DNA of 42,356 nucleotides, from NCBI GenBank assembly GCA_027306755.1, contig DAHUZE010000095.1:1-42356 (forward strand), given 5' to 3'. Shown here piece by piece: positions 41,406 to 42,356 of this stretch. This DNA comes from Acidimicrobiaceae bacterium. Lineage in GTDB: Bacteria > Actinomycetota > Acidimicrobiia > Acidimicrobiales > RAAP-2. The number at the start of each line of letters is the position of its first letter. The first letter of the stretch is position 1. Both the position numbers and the translations under genes were made by a program. The notes under the pieces are model-generated. The model worked only from the letters and a program-made list of their open reading frames with translations. It was not told where the DNA came from and searched no databases.

Positions 41406-42284
41406 TCAGCCGGTCGCGCTGAGCGAGGGCGCAAGCCCCAGGGCCCGGTAGATCTCGCGGGTCGCGGTGGACCGGTTGAGGGTATAGAAGTGCAGGCCGG
41501 GCGCGCCCGCCGCCAGCAGCTCCTGGCACAGCTCGGTGGCCATGGCGACGCCTTCGCTCCGGACGGCGGCATCGCCTCCTGAGGCGCCGGCCGCCTCCAG
41601 ACGGTCCCGGACCCGGCCCGGGACGGGCGAGCCCATCGCAGCCATGCGGGGGATCGACGTCAGGGAGGTCACCGGCATGATGCCGGGCAGCACCGGCTTG
41701 CGCAGGCCTCGCCGGTCCAGGTCGTCCACCAGGCGCCGGTACTGATCGGCGTCGAAGAAGAACTGGGTGACGGCGAAGTCGGCCTGGGCGAGCTTGGCCG
41801 CCAGGAAGGCGCGGTCGGCGTCCAGGTCGGGCGAGGCAGGATGGCCGGCCGGGTGCGCTGCCACGCCCACCGAGAAGCCACCGACGGCCCGGGCGAGCTC
41901 CACCAGCTCGACGGCGTGGCGCAGCTCTCCGGGGGTGCCCCGGCCGGCTTCGGGCAGGTCGCCGCCGAGGGCCATGAGGTTCTCGATGCCGCCCTTTCGG
42001 TACTCGACCAGGATCTCCGCCAGCTCCAGGCGGCTGTGGCCCACGCAGGTGAGATGGGCCATGGGGAGCAGGGTCGTGACGTGGAGCATCCCGGTCACCA
42101 GGTTGAAGGTGCGGGTGCGCGAGGCGGGGCCGCCGCGGTAGGTGACGGACACGAAGGAGGGCCGCAGCGGCTCGAGGTCGTGCAGCGCCCGGACGAGGGT
42201 GGCCTGCTCCTCGTCGCTCTTGGGGGGGAGGAACTCGAACGACCAGGTCCTCCCCGCCGCCAGCAGGTCGGCGATGCGGGCCAT
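41406..42284 (-). CDS. metF: Methylenetetrahydrofolate reductase
   Basis: A 292-aa TIM-barrel flavoprotein. The N-terminus has the EFLPPKSDEE pattern, then FVSVTYRGGPASRTRT, PMAHLTCVGHSRLELAEIL, the NLMALGGDLPE loop and FAVTQFFFDADQYRRLVDDL. The C-terminus has PGLHFYTLNRSTATREIYRALG. These are the standard MetF blocks. It reduces 5,10-methylene-tetrahydrofolate to 5-methyl-tetrahydrofolate for methionine synthesis. The end of folD lies 18 bp upstream on the same strand, so the two folate genes form an operon. Confidence 0.95.
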   Translation of the reverse strand: MARIADLLAAGRTWSFEFLPPKSDEEQATLVRALHDLEPLRPSFVSVTYRGGPASRTRTFNLVTGMLHVTTLLPMAHLTCVGHSRLELAEILVEYRKGGIENLMALGGDLPEAGRGTPGELRHAVELVELARAVGGFSVGVAAHPAGHPASPDLDADRAFLAAKLAQADFAVTQFFFDADQYRRLVDDLDRRGLRKPVLPGIMPVTSLTSIPRMAAMGSPVPGRVRDRLEAAGASGGDAAVRSEGVAMATELCQELLAAGAPGLHFYTLNRSTATREIYRALGLAPSLSATG

Positions 42285-42302
42285 CTGAAAGATGCTACGG
42301 CG

Positions 42303-42356
42303 TCAGGCGCCGCCGGCCGCGCGCTCTGCGGCGTCGACGGCGTTGGAGAGGAGCAT
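42303..42356 (-). CDS. folD: folD, 3' end (bifunctional methylene-THF dehydrogenase/cyclohydrolase), partial
   Basis: Only the last 17 codons and the stop are inside the window, reading MLLSNAVDAAERAAGGA. This matches the usual FolD ending (GGVGPMTxAMLLxNTVEAAERxxG). It lies 18 bp before the metF start on the same strand. FolD makes the methylene-tetrahydrofolate that MetF reduces, so the pairing makes sense. The rest of the gene lies to the right of the window. Confidence 0.75.
   Translation of the reverse strand: MLLSNAVDAAERAAGGA

Overview
This is a very GC-rich, densely coding bacterial window. Two WhiB regulators, a UPF0182 membrane protein, a PDZ-Lon protease, a DivIVA-domain protein, a DUF2342 protein, an Sdh1-type succinate dehydrogenase and a monomeric NADP isocitrate dehydrogenase all point to Actinomycetota. 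The gene mix, including a WRHPSEL-type N-terminal motif, suggests Acidimicrobiia or a relative; the class is an inference.

The left part (about 1-13.0 kb) looks like accessory, decaying sequence. It starts with a BlaI-type repressor and an M56 (BlaR1-like) peptidase cut off just after its HExxH motif. Against the break lies, on the other strand, a frameshifted relic resembling the Wadjet subunit JetD. Next is a DesK/DesR-type two-component system with an ABC-2 exporter and a YceI protein; the exporter operon and yceI share a 60-bp upstream element with an ATGACA-TT-TGTCAT-like core. A LysR regulator is divergent from a truncated haemoglobin and an ABM-domain monooxygenase. A DUF6157-like relic, a frameshifted membrane protein, and a MarR gene divergent from a DUF3089 lipoprotein and a DUF998 membrane protein follow. 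A palindrome-rich, gene-free stretch ends at an initiator tRNA-Met (13035-13111, minus strand).

From 13.2 to 16.6 kb there is a cupin gene and a polar amino-acid ABC transporter. The binding-protein gene is broken by a 23-bp tandem duplication, and the permease begins with a 15-bp tandem repeat. From 16.7 to 27.8 kb is a cell-envelope and proteostasis cluster: UPF0182, a DivIVA coiled-coil protein ending in a phage-head-morphogenesis-like Cys/His domain, a PDZ-Lon protease, a HEAT-repeat protein, MreB, an HtrA-like protein that has lost its catalytic triad, and a DUF2342 protein without an intact HExxH. The UPF0182/PDZ-Lon/DUF2342 trio recalls M. tuberculosis Rv3193c-Rv3195.

From 27.8 to 33.5 kb, two WhiB genes flank a formiminotransferase-like gene that seems to need a CTG start, followed by a VWA/MoxR-type AAA+ pair. 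From 33.6 kb on is central metabolism: sdhCAB (sdhA carries one in-frame TAG), an SCP2-like protein, a small unknown protein, malate dehydrogenase, monomeric isocitrate dehydrogenase, metF and the 3' end of folD.

At least five loci carry frameshifts, a nonsense codon or truncation. One is a core gene (sdhA), so raw-read support should be checked before treating all of them as biological decay.
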